Shown here: positions 28,606 through 38,112 of the stretch, in pieces | How the letters are laid out: each line of letters opens with the position of its first letter | How positions within the stretch are numbered: position 1 is the stretch's first letter | NCBI GenBank assembly: GCA_021802985.1 | Contig: JAJZQW010000001.1 | Span: 1 to 64,000, forward strand | DNA from: Acidobacteriota bacterium | Lineage (GTDB): Bacteria > Acidobacteriota > Holophagae > Holophagales > Holophagaceae | Length of the DNA stretch: 64,000 bases | Direction of reading: 5' to 3' | The notes under the pieces: generated by a model | What the model saw: only the letters and a program-made list of their open reading frames with translations | Told to the model about the DNA's origin: nothing | Database searches by the model: none | Position numbers and translations under genes: made by a program

Positions 28606-29813
28606 CGGAAGCCGCCGCTCCCCGGATCCGCGTGGTCATCACGGGCCTCGGCATGGTGTCCTCCCTGGCCCCGGACCGCGAGGGCACCTGGTCGGCCATG
28701 CTCGCAGGCCGGGACGGCCTGGGCCCCCTCACCCGCCTGGACCTTCCGCTCGAACCCGCCCGCATCGCCGGTGAGGTGCCCATCGCCCACGGGCGCCATC
28801 AGACCCACTGCGAGGCCATGGCCCTGCGGGCGCTGGGGGAGGCGCTCGACCAGGCCCTCGGCGGCCTGGATCCCGGCTGCGACCCCCGCCGCGTCGGCGT
28901 CTTCCAGGGGGCGGGCACCTCGGGCCTGCCGGTGGCCGAGGCCTACCTGGCCGACCTGCTCCAGGGCCGCCACCGCCCCGCCGCAGCGGTGGTCCAGCAG
29001 AGTGCCTGCACCGTCACCGATGCCCTGGCCCATCGTCTGGGCGCCCTGGGCCCCCGGGGCACGGTGATGAACGCCTGCTCCTCCAGCCTGCTGGCCCTGG
29101 GCCAGGCCTGGGAGCGCATCGCTGCGGGCGAGCTGGATCTGGCCGTGGCCGGCGGTGCCGAGGGGCTCTCCATCACCACCTTCGCCGGCTTCTCCTGCCT
29201 GCGGGCCGTGGACCCGGCCAAGTGCCGCCCCTTCAGCCGCGACCGGGCGGGCCTCAACCTGGGCGAGGGCGCCGCGCAGTTCCTGCTGGAGCCCCTCGAC
29301 CGGGCCCGGGCCCGGGGCGCCGCCATCCTCGGGGAGGTGCTGGGCTACGGCGCCAGCATGGACGCCCACCACCCCACGGCGCCCCACCCCGAGGGCGAGG
29401 GGGCCGCCCGGGCCCTGGTCATGGCCCTGCGCACGGGCCGCCTGGCCGCGGAAGAAGTGGATCTGGTCAGCGCCCACGGCACCGCCACCCCCGCCAACGA
29501 CGGGGCCGAATGCCGGGCCATCCGGCGGGCCCTGGGCCCCGCGGCGGACCAGGTCTCCGTCACCAGTTCCAAGAGTCAGTTCGGCCACACCCTGGGCGCC
29601 TCCGGGGCCTTCGCCACCGCCACGGCCCTGTTGGCCCTGCGGGATCAGGTGGTGAGCCCCACCCTCCGCCTGGAGGATCCCGACCCCGCCTGCGACCTGG
29701 ACTGCACACCACTGGTCCCCAGGGAGCGGCTGCTCCGGGCCGCCCTCGTCAACGCCTTCGCCTTCGGCGGCAACAACGTCAGCCTCGCGCTTCGTCGATG
29801 GGAGGGACGATGA
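28602..29813 (+). CDS. Beta-ketoacyl-ACP synthase (FabF-like, catalytic)
   Basis: MNACSSSLLALGQA, SAHGTATPANDGAE, SSKSQFGHTLGASGA (Cys-His-His triad). Confidence 0.94.
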   Translation: MTEAAAPRIRVVITGLGMVSSLAPDREGTWSAMLAGRDGLGPLTRLDLPLEPARIAGEVPIAHGRHQTHCEAMALRALGEALDQALGGLDPGCDPRRVGVFQGAGTSGLPVAEAYLADLLQGRHRPAAAVVQQSACTVTDALAHRLGALGPRGTVMNACSSSLLALGQAWERIAAGELDLAVAGGAEGLSITTFAGFSCLRAVDPAKCRPFSRDRAGLNLGEGAAQFLLEPLDRARARGAAILGEVLGYGASMDAHHPTAPHPEGEGAARALVMALRTGRLAAEEVDLVSAHGTATPANDGAECRAIRRALGPAADQVSVTSSKSQFGHTLGASGAFATATALLALRDQVVSPTLRLEDPDPACDLDCTPLVPRERLLRAALVNAFAFGGNNVSLALRRWEGR

Positions 29814-30898
29814 CGCATCCCACCGACCTCGTCCTCACGGGCCTGGGCCTGGTGCTGCCCTGCGGGGACGGGATCGAGGCCGCCCGGGCGAGCCTGCGCG
29901 CGGGATTGCCCTGCTTTGCGGAGCTGGCGGAAACCCTGGGACGCGGCCGCGGCGCGGCCTGCACGGGCTTCAACCCCGCCGGGATCATCCCCCCCATGCA
30001 GTTGCGGCGGCTGGACCGGCCCTCCCGGTTCGCCTGGGCGGCCGCCCATCAGGCCTTCCAGGACGCGGGCCTGGACCCCAAGGCGCACCCGGAGTTGGGG
30101 GAAACCATCGCCGTGGTCGTGGGGACGATCACGGGCGGCAGCGAAGCCAGCGAGGCCTTCCTGCGCCCCTACCTCCAGCGCGGCCCCGAGGGGGCCTCGC
30201 CCATGGTCTTCCCCAACAGCGTGGCCAACGCGGCCAGCGGGCATCTGGCCGTGGCCTTCGGCCTCAAGGGCCCCAGCGCCACCTTCCTGGAGCGGGAGTG
30301 CGCCACCTTTGCCGCCCTGGAGCAGGGCGCCCGCTGGCTCCGGACCGGCCTGGCCGAGACCGCCCTGGTGCTCGGCACGGACGGCCTCTTCCCCCTCCTG
30401 CTGGAGGCCTGCCGCGATGCCCGGCTCCTGGCCCGGCACGGGGATCCCCGGATCGGATCCGGCGCCGGCTTCCTGCCCGGCGAGGGTGCCCAGGCCTTCC
30501 TGCTGGAGACCCGAGCCCACGCCGAAGGCCGGGGCGCCCGCATCCGGGCCACCCTGGCCGCGGTGGCCGCCGCGCCCGCCCGGGAGAACAGCCCCGCCGC
30601 CCGCACCGCCGCCCTGGCCGAGGCCACCGAGCGGGTCCTCGACGGCCACGCTCCGGATCGCTGGATCGGCGGCAGCAGCGGATCTCCGCGCCTGGATCCC
30701 TCCGAAATGGGGCTGCACGCGGCCCACCCCGCCTGGCCCCCACCGATTCACCCCAAGGCGCTCTGGGGCGAGTTCGCCGGAGCCGGAGGCCCGCTCCTGG
30801 CGGCGGCCCTGCTGGAACCCGGTGAACGGGTGCTGATCACCTGCCCCGGCAGCGGCGGGCCCCAGTACGCCGCCACGCTCGAAGGCGTTAGGCTGTGA
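29810..30898 (+). CDS. Degenerate beta-ketoacyl synthase (chain-length-factor-like)
   Basis: KS fold (VFPNSVANAASGHLAVAFGLKGPSATF) but no recognisable HGT or KxxxGH motif; ATGA overlap with upstream KS. Confidence 0.82.
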   Translation: MTHPTDLVLTGLGLVLPCGDGIEAARASLRAGLPCFAELAETLGRGRGAACTGFNPAGIIPPMQLRRLDRPSRFAWAAAHQAFQDAGLDPKAHPELGETIAVVVGTITGGSEASEAFLRPYLQRGPEGASPMVFPNSVANAASGHLAVAFGLKGPSATFLERECATFAALEQGARWLRTGLAETALVLGTDGLFPLLLEACRDARLLARHGDPRIGSGAGFLPGEGAQAFLLETRAHAEGRGARIRATLAAVAAAPARENSPAARTAALAEATERVLDGHAPDRWIGGSSGSPRLDPSEMGLHAAHPAWPPPIHPKALWGEFAGAGGPLLAAALLEPGERVLITCPGSGGPQYAATLEGVRL

Positions 30899-31431
30899 AC
30901 GCCATGAATTCGCGCGACCAGATCAGCATCGGCAGCCAGTCCATCCTCTGGGTGGCCGGCGTGGGCGTGGGCCTGCTCACCCTCGCCTTCGTGATGGGCG
31001 TCCAGGTGGGCAAGCAGAGCGCGGCCCTGCGCCGGCCCGCGGTCCGCAGCGGCGAGGAGGATCTCCGCGACCTGCCCGAACCCCTGGTGGACCAGCTGAA
31101 GATCTTCGAGGGTGACGGCCCCGACAAGCTGGTGCCCACCCCGCGCGTGGACGCCACCGCACCCACGCCGGAGCCGAAGCCCGCAGCCACCCCGGCCGCG
31201 GCCGGGGGTGACCGCTGGACCCTCCAGCTGGTGGCCACCCCCGACGCGGCCGAGGCCCGCAGGGTGGCCGACCGCGCCAAGGCCGCCGGCTTCGTCACCA
31301 CCACCGTCAAGGACAAGGGCCAGGTGAAGGTGCGCCTCGCCAAGTCCGCCAACCGCGCCACCATGGACAAGACCGCAGAGAAGCTGAAGAAGGGCGGCTT
31401 CAAGCCCTTCGCGGTGAAGGCGGGCGATTAG
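30895..31431 (+). CDS. SPOR-domain membrane protein
   Basis: Single N-terminal TM; WTLQLVATPDAAEARRVADRAKAAGFVTTTVKDKGQVKVRLAKSANRATMDKTAEKLKKGGFKPF. Confidence 0.85.
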   Translation: MNAMNSRDQISIGSQSILWVAGVGVGLLTLAFVMGVQVGKQSAALRRPAVRSGEEDLRDLPEPLVDQLKIFEGDGPDKLVPTPRVDATAPTPEPKPAATPAAAGGDRWTLQLVATPDAAEARRVADRAKAAGFVTTTVKDKGQVKVRLAKSANRATMDKTAEKLKKGGFKPFAVKAGD

Positions 31432-32882
31432 GGTTTGGGATAGACGCGGATCGCCGTCCACTTTTTCAGGATCACCTTGCCGGGGGCGAAGCCGCGGGGC
31501 TTGCTGATGTCGGCGATGCGGGCGAGGTGCACTTCGACCTTGCCACCATCCCGCGCCTTGCTGTGGTACGCGGCCAGTTCGGCGGCGCGCTCCAGGACGT
31601 GCCGGGGCAATTCGCTCAGCTTGTCGGGATTCCGGATCACCACATGGCTGCCGGGCAGGCTGGCCACGTGCAGCCAGAAGTCGGTGTTCTCGGCCACCTT
31701 GAAGGTGAGCTGGTCGTTCTCTGCGTCGCCCTTGCCGATGAGCACCTCGAAGCCATCCACGCCCACGCTGCGGAACGCCGCGCCCTTGCCATCCTTCCGC
31801 TTCGAGGCCTGATCGTTCATCCGCCGGGACTCCTTCTTCGTCCGTGCCACCGGACCCTTCGGTTGTCGCGCAGACGGGGTCTCCAGCGCAAGCGCGGCGC
31901 CCCCCTCCAGGGAGGCCTGGCGCCGGGCCCAGGCCTGCCGCTCCCGCTCCAGTTCGGCCTCCAGCTCGGCCACCCGGCGAAGCCCCCGCTCCGCCTTCTT
32001 CGCCACCACGAACCAGGATTGGGCCGCCTCCTCGGCGTTCAGCCCCTCGGGCAGGGCCACCCGCGTCCCATCCAGCAGCAGAACCTCCCGGGTGGCGCCC
32101 TTCAGGTGGTAGAGCTCGGCGGAGATTCGCTGAGCCTGGACCTTCAGGGGCAGCGAGGCCGCGTGGCGGCTCCGGTCCCGCGCCAGGGCCTCGCCGAGCC
32201 GCTCCATCCGGGCGGATTCCGCCTGGCATTTCCGCGCCACCGCGGCCCGGGCCGGCAGGAGCACCAGGGCCTCGGCCCGGGCCCGCGACCACGCCAGATG
32301 CCGGTCCAGCAGGCTGCCTTCCCCCTCCAGCACCTCGGCGATCTCGCCCCGCAGGGCCGCCTCCAGGTCCGCGCCCCACCGCTCGCGCCAGCGCAGAAGC
32401 GGCGGCGGATCCTCCGAAGGTTCCGGCGGCGCCGCCGGGAAGGGTGAGCCCAGCCCCAGGCGTGGCGGCTGGACGTCCAGTCCATCCACCCGGAGGCCGG
32501 CCCGGCCCGGAATGGCCTGGAAGGCCAGGTGCAGGGTCTCGAAGCGCCCGGTGATGGCCCGCCGCTGGAATACGAGTCCGAGCCAGCGTTCCCGGGGATC
32601 CCCTTCCACCGCCTTCAGCCGGGCGCCGCTGAACCAGGGACCCCAGAGCCGGGGACTATCCTTGGTGGCCTCGGCCTGGAGGCGCACCCAGGCCTCGTCC
32701 CCGGTGCCCAGCAGCCAGAGTTCGGGCCGGGGCTGGAGCAGGAGCACCCAGCCCTCCGACGCCCGGCGCCCCGCCCAGCGGATTCCCAGGGCCCGGCCCG
32801 AGGCCCAGACCGACTCCACCGGCAGGTCCGGGCGCCCCGCCAGCCAGGCCCGGCCCAGAGCGAGCAGCAGCGGCCCATCCAT
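31428..32882 (-). CDS. NFACT-family (Rqc2/RqcH-like) RNA-binding protein
   Basis: Coiled coil plus C-terminal NFACT-R: VDGFEVLIGKGDAENDQLTFKVAENTDFWLHVASLPGSHVVIRNP. Confidence 0.9.
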   Translation of the reverse strand: MDGPLLLALGRAWLAGRPDLPVESVWASGRALGIRWAGRRASEGWVLLLQPRPELWLLGTGDEAWVRLQAEATKDSPRLWGPWFSGARLKAVEGDPRERWLGLVFQRRAITGRFETLHLAFQAIPGRAGLRVDGLDVQPPRLGLGSPFPAAPPEPSEDPPPLLRWRERWGADLEAALRGEIAEVLEGEGSLLDRHLAWSRARAEALVLLPARAAVARKCQAESARMERLGEALARDRSRHAASLPLKVQAQRISAELYHLKGATREVLLLDGTRVALPEGLNAEEAAQSWFVVAKKAERGLRRVAELEAELERERQAWARRQASLEGGAALALETPSARQPKGPVARTKKESRRMNDQASKRKDGKGAAFRSVGVDGFEVLIGKGDAENDQLTFKVAENTDFWLHVASLPGSHVVIRNPDKLSELPRHVLERAAELAAYHSKARDGGKVEVHLARIADISKPRGFAPGKVILKKWTAIRVYPKP

Positions 32883-32993
32883 TACGAATCGCCAGGCTTC
32901 GAAAAATCCGTCATCATCAGGCGTCGCGCTCCCGCCCCAGGATCCCACGGGGCAGGCCTGAAAACTCAGGTCCCCGCCCAACTGCTTCGATAA

Positions 32994-34460
32994 ATGGATC
33001 CTATGACTGCCTCGCCCGCCGCCAATCCCCGCCCGCTCCAGGTCCTGCTGGTGGATGACAACCCCATCCAACTGAGCCTGCTGCGGCACCTGTTCCAGCG
33101 CCATGGGCACCACACCCTCGAGGCCCGGAACGGCGCCGAGGCCCTGCTGGTGCTGGCCACCGAGTTTCCCGATGTGGTCGTGAGCGACTGTGTCATGCCC
33201 CTGCTGGACGGCTACCAGCTCTGCCGCCTCCTGAAGGATGATCGGGCCACACGCCACCTGCCCGTCCTCCTCCTCACCGCCCAGGGCGGTGGCCTGGCGC
33301 GGTTCTGGGCCAAGACCTGCGGGGCCGACCGCTTCCTCGTGAAGGGCCGGGATCTGGACCATGTGGTCGAGGTGGCCGCCGCCCTGGCCGAGCAGACCGG
33401 GAAGCCCCGGCACGGCCACCAGGTGCCCCGCCTGGCCCAGGAGAACTTCGGGGTGGACGCCATCCAGCGCCGGCTGGCCCAGGCGCTGGAACAGCGGCTG
33501 GTGGAGACCGCCATGCGCGATTCCATCGGCCGGCTGTACACCGTGGAACACGACACCACCAAGCTCATCCAGGGCTTCATCGAGATCCTCCAGGAGCTGG
33601 TGCTGCCGGGCGCCCTGGTGGTGTCCTACCTGGGCGAGGACGGGGCCTGGTCCACCGGCGTCCACGGGGCCTCCACCAGCGAGCAGGATCGGCTCGCCCT
33701 TCAGGCGGAACTCTCCCAGCGCCTCGGCCTGCCGGCCCCCCTGGACTGCCACTGGCATCCCGCCAGCGATGGCGAGGAACGCCGTCGCAGCCTGCGGGAT
33801 CCCGTGCGCCTCGTGCTTTCCACCGGCGTGGCCGGGCAGCCCGCCGTGGGTGCCGTGGGCCTGTTGGCCGAGCGGCGGGCGACGGAGGAATACGAGCGTC
33901 TTTTCGAGATCGCCGCCGAGGAGCTGGGGCGCCTGCTCAGCCTGGAGGACTCGCGCCTTCGGCTCTACCACCAGGCCATCCGGGATCCGCTGACGGGCCT
34001 CTACAACCGGCGCCACATCCTCGACATGCTCGGCGTGGAACTGGACCAGTCCGCCCGCTTCGGGCAGCCCCTTTCCCTGATGGTCATCGACCTGGATCAC
34101 TTCAAGACCGTGAACGACCGCTTCGGCCATGCCACCGGCGATCAGGTGCTCAGCGTCGTGGCCCAGCGCATGGCCTTCGGACTGCGCAAGGTGGACCAGC
34201 TGGGCCGCGTGGGCGGCGAGGAGTTCCTGGCCTACTGCCCCCAGACGGATCTGGAGGGCACCCGGGCCCTGGCGGATCGGCTCCGGGAGCAGGTGGCGGA
34301 ATCGGCCATTCCGGGCCTGCCCGAATCCGGCCGGGTCACCCTCAGCATCGGCCTCGCCACCTGGAATGGCCCCGAGGACAGCACGGAGGCCCTGCTGGCC
34401 CGCGCCGACCGCAACCTCTACCAGGCCAAGGCCGAGGGACGGAACCGCGTCGTCGGCTGA
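32994..34460 (+). CDS. Response regulator with GGDEF diguanylate cyclase domain
   Basis: VLLVDDNPIQLSLLRHLFQ receiver; DPLTGLYNRRHILDML; GRVGGEEFLAYCP. Confidence 0.95.
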   Translation: MDPMTASPAANPRPLQVLLVDDNPIQLSLLRHLFQRHGHHTLEARNGAEALLVLATEFPDVVVSDCVMPLLDGYQLCRLLKDDRATRHLPVLLLTAQGGGLARFWAKTCGADRFLVKGRDLDHVVEVAAALAEQTGKPRHGHQVPRLAQENFGVDAIQRRLAQALEQRLVETAMRDSIGRLYTVEHDTTKLIQGFIEILQELVLPGALVVSYLGEDGAWSTGVHGASTSEQDRLALQAELSQRLGLPAPLDCHWHPASDGEERRRSLRDPVRLVLSTGVAGQPAVGAVGLLAERRATEEYERLFEIAAEELGRLLSLEDSRLRLYHQAIRDPLTGLYNRRHILDMLGVELDQSARFGQPLSLMVIDLDHFKTVNDRFGHATGDQVLSVVAQRMAFGLRKVDQLGRVGGEEFLAYCPQTDLEGTRALADRLREQVAESAIPGLPESGRVTLSIGLATWNGPEDSTEALLARADRNLYQAKAEGRNRVVG

Positions 34461-34482
34461 TCCTGCAGGAACCCTGGAAAGA

Positions 34483-34590
34483 GGCTGGTCGCGGAAGACA
34501 CGGAAAACAGCCGGAAGGCGCGGAACAGGACAGCCTCTTCCGTGCCCTCCGCGTGATTCTGCGCCTTCCGCGACCAGCAAAGCCTTGACA
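34483..34590. repeat. Copy 2 of the CTGGTCGCGGAAG inverted-repeat element
   Basis: CTGGTCGCGGAAG (34485-34497) / CTTCCGCGACCAG (34565-34577). Confidence 0.8.
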
Positions 34591-34615
34591 GTCTTGCGGC
34601 CAGGATCGCATGATG

Positions 34616-34633
34616 CCATACGCTTCCGTATGG
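34616..34633 (+). promoter_or_regulatory. Hairpin overlapping DUF2339 gene ribosome-binding region
   Basis: CCATACG-CTTC-CGTATGG directly before AGTTTCC-ATG; the 3' arm ends in the GG of GGAG. Confidence 0.45.
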
Positions 34634-34640
34634 AGTTTCC

Positions 34641-36356
34641 ATGGATCCCGAATCCCCGGTCCCCCAGGATCTGGCTGAGCGCGTGGCGCGCCTGGAGGCG
34701 CAGGTCGCCTGGCTCCTCCAGCAGGGCCAGCGTCCCCAGGCCGCCGCGCCCCGGCCCCGTCCAACCGCCCCAGCTCGTCCCCCTTCCCGGGAGATCTCGC
34801 CCGTGGTGTGGATCGCCGGCATCGGCGCCATCCTCTTCCTGCTTGGCGCCGTCTTCTTCTTCCGCTGGGCGGTCCAGCAGGGCTGGATGGGGCCCGAGTT
34901 CCGCTTCCTCCTCGGCCTCCTGGCGGGCGGCGCCCTCACGGCCTTCGCCGCGCGGCTGGTGCTGGGTGCGAATCGGCGGCTGGGCGTGGCCCTGCTGCTG
35001 GCGGGCCTGGGCACCCTGCAGTTCAGCTTCCGGGCCGGCGCCTTCAGCTTCCACTTCTTCACCCCGGCCCTGGGCTTGGCCGGGGTGGCGGCAGTCACGC
35101 TGGTGGCGGGCCTGCTGGCCGCCCGGGCCCGCAGCGGCGGGGCCCTGACCGTGGCCCTGGTTTCGGGCCTGGCGGCTCCCCTCGCCTTCAGCCAGGGCGG
35201 CCATCACGAGGTGGCCCTGGCCCTCTACCTGGCCGTGCTGATGGTCGCCGTGCTGGCCGTGCCCTACCTCGCCGGGACCGGCGGCCGCTGGCACGGGGCC
35301 CGCTGGACGGCCCTCCTCGGGACGTGGTTCCTGCTCCTCACCGCCTGCGCCGAGGTGATGCAGGCAGATGCGGCGATCCTCGGCCTCCTGCTGCTGCTCC
35401 ACCTGGTCTTGGCGGGCCTTTTGGCCTGGCTGCCGGGCACGGAGGAACGCCCCGCCACCCCCACGCTGCTGTGGCTGGTGGCCTCCATCCTCGCCACCGC
35501 CTACGGCTGGCTGGTCTGGAAGCGGCTGGCCTGGACGCCGGAACTCTACGCCGTGCCCGTGCTGGCCGCGGCCGCCTGGAACCTGGCCCTGGTGAAGCCC
35601 CTGCGGGCCCGCCTCGAGGGGCGCCAGGCGGACCTCGGCCTGCTGGCCCTGGCCGCGGGGCACCTGGCCCTGGCCGTGCCCGTGGCCCTGGCCTGGCGCT
35701 GGGTGGGCCCGTTCTGGGGCGTCTTCGCCCTGGGCCTGGCCGGGGCCGCCCACCGGACCGGAGCGGACGCGCCCGGCGAGGGGGCCTCCAGCCTCTCCTG
35801 GCTGGCCCTGGGCATGGCCCTGCTGGCCACGCTGCGCTGGGCCTTCCATGGCCTTGATGGCGCCTTCGATCCCGGGCACCCGGGATTGCCCTTCCTCCGC
35901 GCGGTCTTCGCCGAGGGCCTCCTGGCCGCGTGCGCCTGGTTCCTCCTCACCCGCCGAGGCGGTCGCCAGGGCATCTTCGCCTTCCTGGCCCTCCAGGTCA
36001 CGGCGAACATGACGCTGGCGGTGGAGGCGGCCCGCCTCGTCCAGTGGCTGCAGGCGCCGGATCCCCGCCTCGTCCCCTGGGGCGCCAGCCGGGCCGCGTC
36101 CATCACCCTCACGCTGGTCTGGGCCCTCTCCGGTGCCTGGCAGTGGATGCGCGGCCTCGGGCACGAGGGTGGGGCCCGCCGGGCCCTGCTCGCCGCAGGC
36201 TACGCCTGGATGGGCCTCGCCGCCCTGAAGCTCCTCGTCGTGGACCTGGCCTCCGCCGATACGCCCCTGCGGGCCCTGGCCTTCCTCGGCGTGGGCGCCA
36301 TTGGCATGACCGCGGCCATCCTCGCCCGACGACACCACCCGGACGCGCGGCCATGA
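34641..36356 (+). CDS. DUF2339 multi-TM membrane protein
   Basis: N-terminal coiled coil then PVVWIAGIGAILFLLGAVFFFRWAVQQGW and many TM helices. Confidence 0.85.
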   Translation: MDPESPVPQDLAERVARLEAQVAWLLQQGQRPQAAAPRPRPTAPARPPSREISPVVWIAGIGAILFLLGAVFFFRWAVQQGWMGPEFRFLLGLLAGGALTAFAARLVLGANRRLGVALLLAGLGTLQFSFRAGAFSFHFFTPALGLAGVAAVTLVAGLLAARARSGGALTVALVSGLAAPLAFSQGGHHEVALALYLAVLMVAVLAVPYLAGTGGRWHGARWTALLGTWFLLLTACAEVMQADAAILGLLLLLHLVLAGLLAWLPGTEERPATPTLLWLVASILATAYGWLVWKRLAWTPELYAVPVLAAAAWNLALVKPLRARLEGRQADLGLLALAAGHLALAVPVALAWRWVGPFWGVFALGLAGAAHRTGADAPGEGASSLSWLALGMALLATLRWAFHGLDGAFDPGHPGLPFLRAVFAEGLLAACAWFLLTRRGGRQGIFAFLALQVTANMTLAVEAARLVQWLQAPDPRLVPWGASRAASITLTLVWALSGAWQWMRGLGHEGGARRALLAAGYAWMGLAALKLLVVDLASADTPLRALAFLGVGAIGMTAAILARRHHPDARP

Positions 36357-37558
36357 AGTACGCTCGTCCTCTCCTCCTCGCCGGCCTCGCCCTGCTGGCC
36401 CTCGCCTGTGCGCAGGAGGACCGCTCCGGCCTGCGCCGGCGCACCATCCCGCCGCCGCCCACCAGCGGCTGGGCCCGGTTGCCGCTGGACGCCGCCGCCC
36501 AGCGGGTTGCCAAGAGCCTGTGGATCTCCGATGCCACCGGGCGCAGCGTCCCCTTCCTGGTGGCTCGCGAGGGCCTCTGGGCGCCCCAGCCCCTGACCCT
36601 GGACCACCCGCTGCTGGGCGTGGATCGGGCAGGTCGCCCGGCCGTCGACTTCGCCCTGAAGCTGCCGGAGGGATGGCAGGTGGGCGAGCGGGAACAGCTC
36701 CGCCTCGACTTCGATCTCGACGGGGCCGCGCCCTGGGTGGCCACCCTCTCCGCCGAGCGACAGCGCCAGGACGGCGGTTTCCTGGCCTACACCTTCCCCG
36801 CCCCGGCGCACCTCTATGACCTGTCCCCCTCCGGCCAGCGCACGAGCCTCACCCTGCCCTGGGATGGCGAGCGCTACCGGATCACCCTCCGCATGGACCA
36901 AGGTCGGGCTCCACGGATCAAGGGCCTGCGCGTCTTCGCCGAGACCCGGCCCGAGGCCCTGGAGGCCGAGCTGGCCCTGGACGCCACCCTGGTGCCGGAA
37001 CCGGGCCGACCCCGCGAATGGCGCCTCACCCTCCCCGAGGCAGCGCGCGTCGTGGGCCTGGACGTGAGTCTGGCGCCCCCGGCCGCGCCCCTGCGGGCGG
37101 AGGTGGCCTTCGGCGAAGACGGCGCCTTCACCCTCGTCGCCGACCCCCTCTGGAACCTGCCGGCGCTGAACTCCCACGCCACGCGGATCGCCCTGCCGCC
37201 AACCCTCGCACAGACCGTGCGCCTGCGGCTGCCGGAGGGCGCCACGCCCACCTCGGCCCGCATCCTCACCCGCCGCCAGACCCTGCTCTTCCCGGCGGAG
37301 GCCGGCCAGGCCTACACCCTCCACCTGGGCGGCGTGGCCCGCCCCGCCCCCGGCGACCTGGGCGCCCTGCCCTCCAGCCGCGCCGTCTTCGCCACCGCGC
37401 CTCTGGCCCTGGGGCCCGAGGCGCCGGATCCCGAAGGCCTGCCGCACCGGATCTCCTCCGGCGAGCGGGCCCGCCCCTGGATGCCCTGGGTGGCCGGCGC
37501 GGCGGTGCTGCTGCTGGGCCTGGCCGCGTGGCGGCTGCTGCGGGACGGACAGGCTTAG
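36353..37558 (+). CDS. DUF3999-like lipoprotein with C-terminal TM
   Basis: Lipobox-like LLALAC; beta-rich ectodomain; C-terminal TM; adjacent to and overlapping the DUF2339 gene. Confidence 0.65.
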   Translation: MKYARPLLLAGLALLALACAQEDRSGLRRRTIPPPPTSGWARLPLDAAAQRVAKSLWISDATGRSVPFLVAREGLWAPQPLTLDHPLLGVDRAGRPAVDFALKLPEGWQVGEREQLRLDFDLDGAAPWVATLSAERQRQDGGFLAYTFPAPAHLYDLSPSGQRTSLTLPWDGERYRITLRMDQGRAPRIKGLRVFAETRPEALEAELALDATLVPEPGRPREWRLTLPEAARVVGLDVSLAPPAAPLRAEVAFGEDGAFTLVADPLWNLPALNSHATRIALPPTLAQTVRLRLPEGATPTSARILTRRQTLLFPAEAGQAYTLHLGGVARPAPGDLGALPSSRAVFATAPLALGPEAPDPEGLPHRISSGERARPWMPWVAGAAVLLLGLAAWRLLRDGQA

Positions 37559-38112
37559 AGATCCGCCAGCACCTCATCCGTGGCCTTCACCGCCGCGAAC
37601 TGGCCCCGCAGTTCGGCCAGGGCCACGCGGTGGGCGGTCTCGGCGGGAATGCGGCCGCCCTCGCCGTCATCCAGGGAGAGGGCGGAGCTGGCATCGGACA
37701 CCACGGTCACGTCGAAGCCCAGGTTGGAACCCAGGCGGGCGGTGGTGGACACGCAGAGGTGGGTGGTGATGCCGGCGATGACGAGGCCGGTGATGCCGTG
37801 CATCCGCAGATGCTCCTCCAGGCCCGTGCCTAGGAAGGCCGCGTGGACGGATTTTGTGAAGATGGGCTCGCCCGGCAGGGGCTGGGCTTCAGGCTTGAAC
37901 GCATGACCGGGCTGGTCAGGGTGGAGCGGTGAGGCGGGGTTGGCGGAGGCGTGGCGCACATGCAGTACCGGGCGGCCGGAGGCGCGGAAGCCCGCCAGCA
38001 GCCGCGCCACGTTGGCCTCGGCCGCGGGCGTGCTGCGGACCCCCCAGGCGGGATCGTCCCAGGCCTTCTGGACATCGATGAGCAGCAGGGCGGTGGGGGT
38101 GGCAAGGGTCAT
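37555..38112 (-). CDS. Isochorismatase-family cysteine hydrolase
   Basis: ALLLIDVQKAWDDP; VIAGITTHLCVSTTARLGSNLGFDVTVVSDA. Confidence 0.93.
   Translation of the reverse strand: MTLATPTALLLIDVQKAWDDPAWGVRSTPAAEANVARLLAGFRASGRPVLHVRHASANPASPLHPDQPGHAFKPEAQPLPGEPIFTKSVHAAFLGTGLEEHLRMHGITGLVIAGITTHLCVSTTARLGSNLGFDVTVVSDASSALSLDDGEGGRIPAETAHRVALAELRGQFAAVKATDEVLADL

Noticed and set aside
28602-30898. Full type II polyketide or aryl-polyene biosynthetic gene cluster
   Set aside because: Only ACP, dehydratase and two KS-type genes are present. Ketoreductase, ligase, acyltransferase and transporter genes expected of such clusters are not in the window, so it is reported only as a partial, CLF-containing operon.
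31428-36338. 1636-aa minus-strand ORF suggesting a giant protein
   Set aside because: Only the last ~485 codons (31428-32882) look like protein (NFACT). The rest is antisense to the GGDEF, DUF2339 and related genes, with a composition typical of shadow ORFs in GC-rich DNA.
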